A program made the translations under genes and the position numbers. A stretch of DNA of 64,000 nucleotides from Chloroflexota bacterium (GTDB taxonomy: Bacteria > Chloroflexota > UBA6077 > FW602-bin22 > JAMCVK01), in NCBI GenBank assembly GCA_023475225.1, contig JAMCVK010000039.1:1-64000 (forward strand), in the 5' to 3' direction. Positions 26,980 through 35,998 of the stretch are shown here, piece after piece (the first letter of the stretch is position 1; each line of letters starts with the position of its first letter). The notes beneath the pieces were generated by a model. The model was not told the DNA's origin. It did not search any database and worked only from the letters and a program-made list of their open reading frames with translations.

Positions 26980-26985
26980 ACCGAG

Positions 26986-27930
26986 ATGACGATCTATATA
27001 ATTCGGCGGCTACTCCAAGCTGTTCCGGTACTTTTCCTGTCCTCTGTGGTCGTATTCCTTATTATCCATCTCATTCCAGGGGATCCGGCCGTAATTATGC
27101 TGGGCTTTGAAGCAACGCCGGAACGGGTAGAGGCCCTGCGCACGCAGATGGGATTAAATAAGTCTTTAGCTGAGCAATATCTGATCTGGCTCAGTCACGT
27201 TATCCGCGGCGACCTAGGGCTCTCTTATATCAACGATTTCCCTGTTTTGGACCTAATACTTTTCAAGGCCCCAGCGACGGTCGAGCTGGCGCTCGCCGCC
27301 ATCGCCGTCACATTGATCATCTCTTTCCCCGGAGGGATCCTCTGCGCTCTAAAGCACCGCTCCTGGATCGACTACTTTGGCTCCAGCTTCACGGCCATAT
27401 CATTGGCTGTGCCCACCTTCTGGCTTGGTGTCCTTCTAATACTGTTGTTCAGCATCAAATTGCACTGGCTACCTGCAACAGGACGTGCTGTCCTTCTGTC
27501 CGATCCCTGGGAGGCTATGCGCCATTTAGCTCTGCCTGCTATCACCTTAGGAGTGGCGCTTTCCGCGGTCTTAATGCGCTATGTAAGATCCAGCGTACTG
27601 GAGGTAGTCAACCAGGATTTCATCCGGACGGCTAGGGCGAAAGGGCTCCCGACGGCCTTGATCACTTACAGACATGTGCTGAAGAACGCTCTTATCCCTG
27701 TGGTAACAGCCTTTGGGCTTCAGTTCGGCACTCTCCTGGGCGGATCTGTAGTCACGGAAGCCGTGTTTGACTGGCCAGGGGTAGGTAATTTGATTCTCTA
27801 CTCGATCATTCAAAAAGATTATACCGTTGTGCAGGGCGCTATACTCCTCTACCTTATTATCTTCATCTTCATCAATCTGATCACGGATATCATCTATGCC
27901 TTTCTTGATCCCCGCATTCGCTATGGATAA
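26986..27930 (+). CDS. ABC peptide-type transporter permease (DppB-like)
   Basis: A 314-residue inner-membrane permease with the DppB/OppB layout: N-terminal membrane segment (IIRRLLQAVPVLFLSSVVVF), the LRTQMGLNKSLAEQYLIWL external region, five further hydrophobic segments and the EAA-type loop FIRTARAKGLPTALITYRHVLKNALIPV. It begins six bases after the UroD-like gene. With the following DppC-type gene it forms the channel for the binding protein encoded upstream. Confidence 0.93.
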   Translation: MTIYIIRRLLQAVPVLFLSSVVVFLIIHLIPGDPAVIMLGFEATPERVEALRTQMGLNKSLAEQYLIWLSHVIRGDLGLSYINDFPVLDLILFKAPATVELALAAIAVTLIISFPGGILCALKHRSWIDYFGSSFTAISLAVPTFWLGVLLILLFSIKLHWLPATGRAVLLSDPWEAMRHLALPAITLGVALSAVLMRYVRSSVLEVVNQDFIRTARAKGLPTALITYRHVLKNALIPVVTAFGLQFGTLLGGSVVTEAVFDWPGVGNLILYSIIQKDYTVVQGAILLYLIIFIFINLITDIIYAFLDPRIRYG

Positions 27931-28056
27931 GTTCCATGGAATCGATATTCTTAGCCATCCTTTGGGCACGGTCAGAATTATGGCAACCTTCCCGAGTTGG
28001 CGGAGTCGATTAATTCATTTATTAAGTGCTCTTGCGCCGGTTTAGAAAGGTCAGTT

Positions 28057-28971
28057 ATGAATTCCGTAAGAACCATTCTGTCTGATAGGGGATTCTTTCT
28101 CAAACACCGAATCCAAATTAGTGACAGCTCATGGTTCTTAACCCTGGGCCGGGTTGTGCAGGAGAGAACCGGCGCGATTGGAATGGTTATAATTTTGTCG
28201 ATGTTGGCTGCGGCCATTCTTGCTCCACTGCTGGTACCTTATAATCCGCTAGAGCTACATATGGCTGAACGGCTTCAGTCACCTTCAGCGAAGTACCTCC
28301 TTGGAACTGATGAGTTTGGACGAGATATCCTCAGTCGAATCATTTATGGGATCAGGATATCCCTGGGTGTGGCTGTGAGCGCCGTAGTCATAGCCGTTTC
28401 CGTTGGTGTCCCAACTGGGCTCATTTCTGGCTACTTTGGGGGTATGGTCGATGCAGTGATCATGCGGCTCTGGGATTTTTTACTGGCCTTTCCGATCATC
28501 CTGCTAGGACTTACAATCATGGCTATTCTAGGCCCCAGCTCCTCTAATGTAGCTTTGGCCGTGGCCATCGTCAACATCCCCATCTTCTCTCGAGTAAGCA
28601 GGGCCAGCACACTGGCTGAGAGAGGGAAGCTATATGTGCAGGCCGCACAAGTGATCGGCGCAAGCAGTAATCATATTATGTTCAAGCACATCCTTCCCAA
28701 TGCTACGCCCCCACTTTTGGTACAAGTGACGGTGTCTACAGCACAGGCTATCCTTCTGGAAGCGGCCTTTAGCTTTCTTGGCTTGGGAGCACAACCACCT
28801 GAGCCATCTCTCGGTACTATGCTGCAATACGCACGCATTCACCTTAATGCCAATCCGTGGTACGGTATCTTTCCCGGCGTAGCTATCACAACATTGATAC
28901 TCGGGCTAAGTTTTCTGGCCGATTCGCTACGTGATGCTCTTGATCCCACGTTATTACGGAGGGCTAAATAG
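28057..28971 (+). CDS. ABC peptide-type transporter permease (DppC-like)
   Basis: A 304-residue permease. After a cytoplasmic N-terminus come membrane segments typical of DppC/OppC, the LLGTDEFGRDILSRIIYGIR motif that marks this family, and the EAA loop YVQAAQVIGASSNHIMFKHILPN. GAAAGG at 28045-28050 supports ATG 28057; the frame is open upstream to a TTG at 27997. No DppD or DppF ATPase gene follows, so nucleotide-binding subunits must come from another locus. Confidence 0.92.
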   Translation: MNSVRTILSDRGFFLKHRIQISDSSWFLTLGRVVQERTGAIGMVIILSMLAAAILAPLLVPYNPLELHMAERLQSPSAKYLLGTDEFGRDILSRIIYGIRISLGVAVSAVVIAVSVGVPTGLISGYFGGMVDAVIMRLWDFLLAFPIILLGLTIMAILGPSSSNVALAVAIVNIPIFSRVSRASTLAERGKLYVQAAQVIGASSNHIMFKHILPNATPPLLVQVTVSTAQAILLEAAFSFLGLGAQPPEPSLGTMLQYARIHLNANPWYGIFPGVAITTLILGLSFLADSLRDALDPTLLRRAK

Positions 28972-29136
28972 GTTGCGCATCTCCATATGTAGTTGTTTTA
29001 TCCACTGCCTTAAGCTTGGCGAGGTAGATTTTCAGGGACAGAGATTCGTACCAATCGGGCTTGAGTTGGAAAAATTTTAGGCCATTTGAGCCCTGATTCA
29101 CAGTCACCAAACTGTAATCACTGGGGAGGAGGGCTG

Positions 29137-30441
29137 ATGGCTAGAGGAGGCTTATATCGAATGAATACACGTCGAGAAAAGGAAACGTTGGAGCAGTTGG
29201 TGAGGGAACATGAAAACTGGCGGCAGGCTTGTATTAACCTCATCGCTGCTGAAAATGTCATGAGTACCGAGGTTAAGCAGTTCTTATACTCTGACCTCGC
29301 ACAGCGCTATGGGGACTACGTTGGTCGAGACCTCAGGGCGAGAAAATACTTTGGAAATCAATTTTTGATCGAGATAGAGCAGCTAGTCAATAATCTAGCC
29401 GGGGAGTTATTTGGAGCATCATGTGTAGAAACGCGTCCCCTGTCAGGTCACGTGGCGGGCAGCGCCGTAATCATGGGCCTTACACAGCCAGGTGATACAG
29501 TCCTGGAGCTGGGTCGGGAAGGTGGCGGCCATCGCTTAGCCGAAAAGCTGACAACTAGTCTGCTGGTTAGGTTAGACGTTCAGTTCTTGCCCTTTGACCC
29601 GACAACTTACAACATCGATATCACACGTACCATCACCCTTATCAGAGAAAGCAGGCCAAGGTTAATCATCCTGGGTTCCAGTAATTTCCTTTTCCCTCAT
29701 CCGGTGCAGCAGATCGCTGAGGTGATACAGGAAATGGGGGACATAGTGTTGGCCTACGATGCCTCACACGTCTTCGGACTAATCGCTGGTAAAAGGTTCC
29801 AAGATCCACTAAGAGAAGGGGCCCATATCGTCTTTGGTAGCACGCACAAAACATTCCCCGGACCTCAAGGGGGAATGATTCTCTCAAATTCAGCCCCACT
29901 TATCGAGAGGGTTAGCGAGATGGTCTATCCCGGCTTAGTTACAAACCACCATATTGCTCGCTCCCCCAGCCTTGGTATGGCTCTATTGGAGATGATCACA
30001 TGGGGGGAGAGCTATGCGGCTCAGACGATTAGCAATGCCCAAAGTCTGGCCAGGGAAATCCATAGGCGCGGGGTTAAGGTTGTTGGAGCACAGCTCGGTT
30101 ATACGGCCTCACATACTATTCTCTTGCAGACAAGCCCCTTTGGAACGGCTAGGGAGGTCGGATCCCTGCTGGAAGAAGCAGGCATTATCGCTAATCCTAC
30201 AGGGTTGCCAGAAGAGCTAGGGAGCGAAGGGGTGCGCTTAGGTGTGCAAGAGATTACCCGCCGTGGAGCGAAAGAGGAGGATATGCCGGATCTCGCCGAA
30301 CTGATTACCGATGTCGTTATGCAAAAGAAAAAACCTGAAGAGGTGCGTCCTCGCTCTAAGCGATACGCTGAGCGATTTAAGGGGCTGCATTTCTCCTGGG
30401 ACTCTCCGTCCTTGAAAGGGTCCTACTATGGCTCAGATTAA
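29137..30441 (+). CDS. Serine hydroxymethyltransferase-like PLP enzyme
   Basis: About 434 residues of the GlyA fold. The family N-terminal block appears as INLIAAENVMS, the PLP segment as GSTHKTFPGPQGGMI with its lysine, and the ring-stacking region as AYDASHVFGLIAG. SHMT interconverts serine and glycine with tetrahydrofolate; this divergent copy could act on another beta-hydroxy amino acid. Two good ribosome sites occur: GGAGGAGG before ATG 29137 and AGAGGAGG before ATG 29161. Its place after amine methyltransferase and transport genes suggests it channels glycine or methyl-tetrahydrofolate-derived carbon rather than serving as the housekeeping enzyme. Confidence 0.83.
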   Translation: MARGGLYRMNTRREKETLEQLVREHENWRQACINLIAAENVMSTEVKQFLYSDLAQRYGDYVGRDLRARKYFGNQFLIEIEQLVNNLAGELFGASCVETRPLSGHVAGSAVIMGLTQPGDTVLELGREGGGHRLAEKLTTSLLVRLDVQFLPFDPTTYNIDITRTITLIRESRPRLIILGSSNFLFPHPVQQIAEVIQEMGDIVLAYDASHVFGLIAGKRFQDPLREGAHIVFGSTHKTFPGPQGGMILSNSAPLIERVSEMVYPGLVTNHHIARSPSLGMALLEMITWGESYAAQTISNAQSLAREIHRRGVKVVGAQLGYTASHTILLQTSPFGTAREVGSLLEEAGIIANPTGLPEELGSEGVRLGVQEITRRGAKEEDMPDLAELITDVVMQKKKPEEVRPRSKRYAERFKGLHFSWDSPSLKGSYYGSD

Positions 30442-31939
30442 TGAGTATATTTTGACTATTGATGTAGGGACAACAAATTGTAAATCTACTCTTTTCTCCC
30501 TTGAGGGGGGAATAGCTGATCAGTCCATTGATTCCTATCCAACCTATTATCCTGGACCGGGTCGGGTTGAACAGGATCCTGAGGAATGGTGGGCTGCTGT
30601 TATCAAGACGGTTAAAGAGTTAGTCCAGCGACAACGGTCAACCAATCTGAACCTGGCCGCCATAAGCGTGACTGGACAGATGCATGGTGTGGTTGCTTTA
30701 GGAAAGGATGACCAGGTTCTTGGCCCCTGTTTAACCCTCAGGGACCAGCGAAGTACCGTTGAAGTAGTCGAAATCCTAACCTCTTTAGAGGCAGAGAAAG
30801 TCTACCATCTTACCGGAGGGAGATTAGATCCTTCGGCTCCGATTGCCAAATTGCTTTGGCTGAAAAAGCATCATCCTTCCCTATTCGACCGAGTACAGGT
30901 CTTTTTGCCTCCCAAGGATTATATACGCTACCGGCTTAGCGGACGATTTGCAACGGATCCTATAGACGCATCCGGCATGCTGCTCTTTGATCTACATAGA
31001 GGCGATTGGGCTGCACCATTATTGATGGCCATCGGAATTCCCCTAGCGAAATTGCCGCCTATATCGTCTTCATCAGCCCTTGCTGGCAGACTGAACAGCG
31101 CCGTAGCTGCCCAATTGGGCCTGTCTGCGGGAGTGCCTGTCGTAGTGGGCGCCGGTGATGATGTTGTGGCCTTAGGTGCTGGCGTTATAGAGCCAGGTAT
31201 GTGTCTGGAGCATCTGGGTACCACCGGATCCATAATGATCTGTACAGATCAAATCGTATTGGATCCCCAGATGAGGTTAGACGTGTACCCGCACGTTGAG
31301 ACTGGACGATGGTTCCTTGGTGGTTCTACTAGTAATGCTGGTGGGGCTTTGGCTTGGGCTACAGAAATACTTTATGAAGATGAGTCAAGGCGTGAGCTAA
31401 ATTTACCAGACAAGGCCTATCCCCAGGTTAATAACCCCTTAGTCTTCCTGCCCTATTTAAATGGAGAACGCTGCCCAATCTGGGATGCTAACGCCAGGGG
31501 TGTCTTCTTTGGTTTAAACCATAATCATACACGTAATGACTTGATACAGGCAGTTTTCGAGGGCATCGCTTTTTCCTTGAATCACATATTGGAAGCTATT
31601 CTGGATGCTGGCCTATCCCCTAAGGGTATAGTGGTAACAGGCACCTTTGCCAGGGATCCAGCGTGGGCGAGTCTACGGGCCAACGTATATGGTAAGGCTT
31701 TGCTGTTTCCACAGTCCAGCGAACCGACGGCATTAGGAGCCATGATCCTGGCTGGCGTCGGCATCGGCCTGTTTGCGAATGTGGCAGAAGGCGTGAGAAG
31801 AACCATCACTATCGAGAAATCGATTAATCCAAAGGGAGAGTTAATCGCCCCCTATATTCAATTATATAGCCTATATAAAGATATCTATCAGAGAAATCGA
31901 CCTTTATTCCCTAAATTGGCCACAATGAGTTGTCCATAG
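30428..31939 (+). CDS. FGGY-family carbohydrate kinase (xylulokinase-like)
   Basis: A 503-residue FGGY kinase. The phosphate-1 motif is YILTIDVGTTNCKSTLF, the substrate loop SVTGQMHGVV and LRDQRSTVEV, the second phosphate motif GTTGSIMIC, and the adenosine region GIVVTGTFARDPAWASLRAN; together they match xylulokinase/gluconokinase relatives. It phosphorylates a sugar or polyol with ATP. It overlaps the SHMT-like gene by 14 bases, so translation is coupled. A sugar kinase at the end of an amine cluster is unexpected and may point to a sugar-amine conjugate (for example an opine or N-glycoside) as substrate; this is speculation. Confidence 0.88.
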   Translation: MAQINEYILTIDVGTTNCKSTLFSLEGGIADQSIDSYPTYYPGPGRVEQDPEEWWAAVIKTVKELVQRQRSTNLNLAAISVTGQMHGVVALGKDDQVLGPCLTLRDQRSTVEVVEILTSLEAEKVYHLTGGRLDPSAPIAKLLWLKKHHPSLFDRVQVFLPPKDYIRYRLSGRFATDPIDASGMLLFDLHRGDWAAPLLMAIGIPLAKLPPISSSSALAGRLNSAVAAQLGLSAGVPVVVGAGDDVVALGAGVIEPGMCLEHLGTTGSIMICTDQIVLDPQMRLDVYPHVETGRWFLGGSTSNAGGALAWATEILYEDESRRELNLPDKAYPQVNNPLVFLPYLNGERCPIWDANARGVFFGLNHNHTRNDLIQAVFEGIAFSLNHILEAILDAGLSPKGIVVTGTFARDPAWASLRANVYGKALLFPQSSEPTALGAMILAGVGIGLFANVAEGVRRTITIEKSINPKGELIAPYIQLYSLYKDIYQRNRPLFPKLATMSCP

Positions 31940-32057
31940 GGGTTCTCCGCTCGCTTGCACGATTGCAGCTGCTTCTGGTAGTATTCTCTCCTGAAGGGGC
32001 ATCTATTCTTCCGCCAGGGCCGATTCGAGAAGCCCTGGGGCGACTTGGGATAAAGCA

Positions 32058-32795
32058 ATGTCCACTGCCGATGAAGCAAAATGGATAACCTTAGGACACC
32101 CCAGTTATGTTTGGCGATTTGGGCAGGACCGTCGTTTGAATCTGGTCCGCACCTACATTCCTCTGGAAGGCAAAAAAATCCTCGATGTTGGTTGCGGCCT
32201 GGGGCTCTATGTACGCAAGTTTCGTGAGTTCAGCGACGAGGTGTATGGGGTGGACATAGATGCAGAGAAGGTGGCCTTAGCTAGTCAGGCATTGCCCAAT
32301 ATTTCGGTTGCCCCGGCCGAGTCGCTGCCATTTCCGAATGAGTTGTTTGATGTGGTCTATCTCCACGAAGTAATCGAGCATGTAACGGATGATGCTCTGG
32401 CTATAAAAGAAGCCGTACGGGTGACGAAACTTGGTGGGCACATCGTCGTTTATGCCCCCAATCGACTCTATCCTTTCGAGACTCACGGCATTTATTGGGG
32501 CAGACGGTTCATTTTTCGGCTTGTGCCCTTGGTAAACTACTTGCCGGATCGATTGCGGCGGATATTCTGTCCCCATGCCCGTGTCTACACTCATAACACC
32601 CTGCGGCGGCTCTTTTCTGGGTTAGCGGTGCAGTACGTTGTCCATACCTATGTTTATCCGGGTTTCGATAACGTAACGGCTGGACATAAGCGCCTGGGTG
32701 CGGCGTTGCGCCGCATTATGTATTTTCTGGAAAGAACGCCCCTGCGCATCTTTGGCCTTTCACATCTCCTGATAGCGCGCAAGGTTTTATCCTAG
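32058..32795 (+). CDS. Class I SAM-dependent methyltransferase
   Basis: A 245-residue methyltransferase with the SAM-binding loop ILDVGCGLGLYVRKF (motif I), the acidic end of strand 2 (VYGVDIDAEKV) and motif IV region FDVVYLHEVIEHVTD of the Methyltransf_11 type. The C-terminal part carries basic and aromatic stretches (PLVNYLPDRLRRIF) common in enzymes acting on lipids, quinones or glycans. A strong terminator follows. Nothing nearby fixes the substrate. Confidence 0.85.
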   Translation: MSTADEAKWITLGHPSYVWRFGQDRRLNLVRTYIPLEGKKILDVGCGLGLYVRKFREFSDEVYGVDIDAEKVALASQALPNISVAPAESLPFPNELFDVVYLHEVIEHVTDDALAIKEAVRVTKLGGHIVVYAPNRLYPFETHGIYWGRRFIFRLVPLVNYLPDRLRRIFCPHARVYTHNTLRRLFSGLAVQYVVHTYVYPGFDNVTAGHKRLGAALRRIMYFLERTPLRIFGLSHLLIARKVLS

Positions 32796-32810
32796 ATCAG
32801 TCGCCCATAA

Positions 32811-32848
32811 AAAAAGACACCCCCTCGTGAGAGGAGGGGTGTCTTTTT
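32811..32848. terminator. Bidirectional intrinsic terminator
   Basis: AAAAAGACACCCC pairs with GGGGTGTCTTTTT around a CTC/GAG inner stem and a GTGA loop. A/T tracts flank both sides, so the hairpin ends both the methyltransferase (plus) and the convergent subtilisin gene (minus), which stops 26 bases away. Confidence 0.92.
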
Positions 32849-32873
32849 GCCCGTACCGATGAGAATCGATTTG

Positions 32874-34094
32874 TTACGGATGGGTTTGAACGCCGGTCGT
32901 AGCCTCTTCCGCGTCCACCAATCCATAGCCATACAGGTTATCCCGGCCAACGGCACCCAGGTCATCAGCTGTATTCTGCAACAATGTACGAATTTGGAGG
33001 TTGGTGTAACCAGGATGGGAAGCGATGGACAGGGCAGCTGTACCGCTCACATGAGGTGTAGCCATGGAGGTGCCAGAGAGGGTATTATAACCATCGCCTT
33101 TCCAGGTGGAATAGACATCCACGCCTGGAGCGGCCAATTCTACTTCTGGTCCTCGGCTGCTGAAATTAGCCAGAGCATCTGTCTTATCCGTAGCGGAGAC
33201 GGCGATGACTTCTGCGTATTTGGCAGGGTAATTTACGGTATTATCAGCTGGCCCACTATTGCCAGCTGCCGCCACCAATACGATTCCAGCGTTGTAAGCC
33301 TTGATAACGGCATCATGGAGGGACTGGTTATCGGCGGATGATCCGAAGCTCATATTGACCACTTGCATTCCGTTGTCGATAGACCATTGTAATCCTTCGA
33401 TAACGTCTGAGACGAACCCAGACCCCTGGCGGTTCAATACCTTTACAGCATAAAGGTGAGCCTCGGGGGCCACACCAATCACGCCAATGTCGTTATCTAC
33501 GGCGGCTATGATCCCGGCTATGTGGGTGCCATGTCCATTATCGTCATTGGCGCTTTTCAGGCTATTGATGGTATTGATTCCACCCTTAATGTTGGCCTGG
33601 AGGTCAGGGTGATCCAGGTCGATCCCCGTATCCAAAACCGCTACCTTTACACCTGCCCCTCTACTGGTAGCCCAGGCCAGGTCAGCATCGATACGGTCAA
33701 CGCCCCAGGGCAGCACCTCTGCGGGCTGGGGAGTTGGGGTTGGCTTAGGGGGTTTAGCTGTTACTGTCACTGGCCCTGGTAAGGCATAAACGACCGTATC
33801 CTTGTCTACCCGGAGCACTCCTGGGTGTGTTTCGAGCGCTCTTTCGTTCGCTGGATAAGCCAGCACGACAGCGGCATTAATCAGTGGCAACGACTTGACC
33901 CAACGCCCTCCGGTACGCTCGATGATGGTTTGTTGAGCGGCCTCATTCACTACCCAATCCTGAAACACCACGATATGACGTGTCGGGATGGTTCCTGGGG
34001 GGGCTTTGTCAGCTCCGGCCAGACCAACTAAACTGAACATCATCAGAAACGCTACGGCTACAGCGAGGCCGATCCTCCACATCTTAACATTCAT
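32874..34094 (-). CDS. Secreted subtilisin-like serine protease (S8)
   Basis: A 406-residue exported protease. Residues 1-29 are a Sec signal peptide ending LVGLAGA-D. An I9-like inhibitory propeptide follows (TRHIVVFQDWV... to about residue 108), then a Pro/Thr linker and the catalytic domain: Asp in VAVLDTGIDLDHPDL, His in DNGHGTHIAGI, oxyanion Asn in AAAGNSGP, Ser in GTSMATPHVSG. ATG 34094 is preferred over 34115 because GGGGAG lies just upstream. It is self-processing in this family and would degrade extracellular protein for nutrition. Confidence 0.95.
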   Translation of the reverse strand: MNVKMWRIGLAVAVAFLMMFSLVGLAGADKAPPGTIPTRHIVVFQDWVVNEAAQQTIIERTGGRWVKSLPLINAAVVLAYPANERALETHPGVLRVDKDTVVYALPGPVTVTAKPPKPTPTPQPAEVLPWGVDRIDADLAWATSRGAGVKVAVLDTGIDLDHPDLQANIKGGINTINSLKSANDDNGHGTHIAGIIAAVDNDIGVIGVAPEAHLYAVKVLNRQGSGFVSDVIEGLQWSIDNGMQVVNMSFGSSADNQSLHDAVIKAYNAGIVLVAAAGNSGPADNTVNYPAKYAEVIAVSATDKTDALANFSSRGPEVELAAPGVDVYSTWKGDGYNTLSGTSMATPHVSGTAALSIASHPGYTNLQIRTLLQNTADDLGAVGRDNLYGYGLVDAEEATTGVQTHP

Positions 34095-34202
34095 CGTGTG
34101 CTCCCCTTCACTCAACTAACAACTAAGCCTACGTCCCACTTTCACCAGGCAATCGAACGTGCGCCATCTCACCCCCCATAAGTATATTTTCTGTATATTT
34201 AT

Positions 34203-34231
34203 ATTATATCATTTATATGGTCTGTAATCAA
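34203..34231 (-). promoter_or_regulatory. Promoter of the subtilisin gene
   Basis: On the minus strand TTGATT (34226-34231) and a perfect TATAAT (34203-34208) are 17 bases apart within an AT-rich stretch, about 110 bases upstream of the subtilisin start. Confidence 0.65.
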
Positions 34232-34233
34232 GC

Positions 34234-34262
34234 TTGACTTTTGATCTTGCCAAGTCTATCCT
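34234..34262 (+). promoter_or_regulatory. Possible promoter of the tlyA-nadK-recN operon
   Basis: TTGACT (34234-34239) and TATCCT (34257-34262) are 17 bases apart and precede the tlyA start by 23 bases. The expected transcription start would leave a very short leader overlapping the GGAGG at 34266-34270, so this call is tentative. Confidence 0.4.
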
Positions 34263-34285
34263 AACGGAGGGAATCCTGTCCAAAC

Positions 34286-35080
34286 ATGAGCAAGCGGCGA
34301 CTGGATGTACTCCTCGTCGAAAGAGGGCTGGCTGAGAGCCGGGAAAAGGCCCGTGCCCTCATCATGGCCGGGGACGTGCTTGTTGAGGGGCGTGTTGTCA
34401 ATAAAGCGGGCTTTCTGGTGAGCGAGGAGAGCCCAATATTCGTTAAGAAACGGTTACCCTACGTCAGTAGGGGCGGACTCAAATTGGCCGCAGCCCTGGA
34501 GCGGTTCAGTCTGGATGTGCGCGGACTGGTTATGCTCGATGTTGGTGCCTCCACGGGTGGATTCACTGATTGTCTTCTGTGTAACGGTGCCCAACGGGTA
34601 TATGCCGTTGATGTGGGATATGGGCAACTGGATTGGAATCTGCGCAGTGATCCCCGCGTCGTTCCTCTTGAGCGCACCAATATCCGCTATCTAGATTCGT
34701 TCCCTGAACCGATAGATGCGGCAGTAGTGGACGTCTCTTTCATTTCGCTTATTTTAGTTCTGCCCCAGGTCTTAAAGTTAACCAAGCCAGATGCCTGGAT
34801 AATTGCCCTGATCAAGCCTCAATTTGAGGCCGGCCGGGAACAGGTAGGCAAAGGTGGTGTAGTCAAAGATCCAGCCATATTACGGGCTGTCCTGGAAAAG
34901 ATCTGCACCTGGGCCAAGGACCAGGGTCTATCGGTGCGCGGTTTGATTCCCTCGCCCTTGAGAGGCCCGGCTGGCAATCGAGAATTTCTGATCTGTCTGG
35001 CCAAGGGTGACAAGGGTGTGAGTATTGATCAAGCGATAGAGAGGGCAATAAAGGAGGCGATGGGCCATTCCGACCTATAA
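34286..35080 (+). CDS. tlyA: TlyA-family rRNA methyltransferase (S4 plus FtsJ domains)
   Basis: A 264-residue protein with an N-terminal S4 RNA-binding domain (KRRLDVLLVERGLAESREKA) and a Rossmann FtsJ-like methyltransferase domain (MLDVGASTGGFTDCLL as SAM loop, ALIKPQFEAGRE as catalytic Lys region). TlyA 2'-O-methylates 16S and 23S rRNA ribose; older annotations call it hemolysin A. It heads a tight operon with NAD kinase and recN, a gene order shared with many Gram-positive-type bacteria. Confidence 0.93.
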   Translation: MSKRRLDVLLVERGLAESREKARALIMAGDVLVEGRVVNKAGFLVSEESPIFVKKRLPYVSRGGLKLAAALERFSLDVRGLVMLDVGASTGGFTDCLLCNGAQRVYAVDVGYGQLDWNLRSDPRVVPLERTNIRYLDSFPEPIDAAVVDVSFISLILVLPQVLKLTKPDAWIIALIKPQFEAGREQVGKGGVVKDPAILRAVLEKICTWAKDQGLSVRGLIPSPLRGPAGNREFLICLAKGDKGVSIDQAIERAIKEAMGHSDL

Positions 35081-35096
35081 TCCGGAGGGACGTTCT

Positions 35097-35948
35097 GTGC
35101 AGAGCGTCGCTGTAATCTACAATCGGCAGCTGGCTGTGGCTGTTGGCCTAGCTAGAGATTTGTACCAATCTATCGTCGGTGTGGTCTCGCAAGCGTGGCT
35201 CGGAACAGCCGAGGACGAGGTGACCATCCGAAGTCAGGCTGGTGGGCTCGACTTAGCCGTGGTTCTGGGAGGTGATGGCACGATCGTTCGGATAGCCAAG
35301 TGGGTAGCCCCTTATGGGGTATCCATTCTGGGGATCAATTGTGGGCAATTGGGTTTGCTATCCGAATTGACGGTTGAAGAGACTATGGGGAAGGTGCCTC
35401 TCTTCTTGAAAGGGGATTATTGGCTAGAGGAGCGCCTCATGCTCCAGGCGAAAGTAAGCCGCTGCGCCGATGCAGCTGAGCCATCCACTGCTGTTTCTGC
35501 ACCTGAAGAATCGTATTTGGCCTTGAATGACATCGCCGTCGGACGTATAGGAGCCTGGCGAGTAGTACGGGTGCGTACTACGATCAACGATGAGCTTTGG
35601 ACCACTTATAAAGCCGATGGGGTAATTGTGTCTACGCCCACCGGGACAACAGCCTACTCGCTAGCAGCGGGTGGTCCCATCCTGCATCCGGAGTCGAAGA
35701 ATCTGGTGTTAATCCCGATCTGTCCCCATCTCACCTGGAGTGTGCCTCTTGTTTTGCCGGCGGAAGTGAGAATTGGATTGCAAGTCTTCACCAGCTATGA
35801 GGCGGCGATGAGTGTCGATGGTCAAATCGATGTGCCTCTGCGAAACGGTGATAAGGTTGAGGTGACGGTGGCCCCTGTGGTGAGCCGCTTCGCGCGCAGG
35901 AAGCCGCCTGACTACTTCTATCAAGCCATAGCTGAGAAGCTACGGTAA
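35097..35948 (+). CDS. nadK: NAD kinase
   Basis: A 283-residue enzyme phosphorylating NAD to NADP. Diagnostic motifs are VVLGGDGTIVRIA (GGDGT, ATP site), LNDIAVGR in place of the usual NE-type metal motif, and STPTGTTAYSLAAGGPI. GTG 35097 follows a GGAGGG site by seven to eight bases. The gene starts 16 bases after tlyA. Confidence 0.95.
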   Translation: MQSVAVIYNRQLAVAVGLARDLYQSIVGVVSQAWLGTAEDEVTIRSQAGGLDLAVVLGGDGTIVRIAKWVAPYGVSILGINCGQLGLLSELTVEETMGKVPLFLKGDYWLEERLMLQAKVSRCADAAEPSTAVSAPEESYLALNDIAVGRIGAWRVVRVRTTINDELWTTYKADGVIVSTPTGTTAYSLAAGGPILHPESKNLVLIPICPHLTWSVPLVLPAEVRIGLQVFTSYEAAMSVDGQIDVPLRNGDKVEVTVAPVVSRFARRKPPDYFYQAIAEKLR

Positions 35949-35998
35949 AGAAGCAGGTCGCAGGCGATTTCACTATCGTCCTGGAAGGAACAGCTAGG

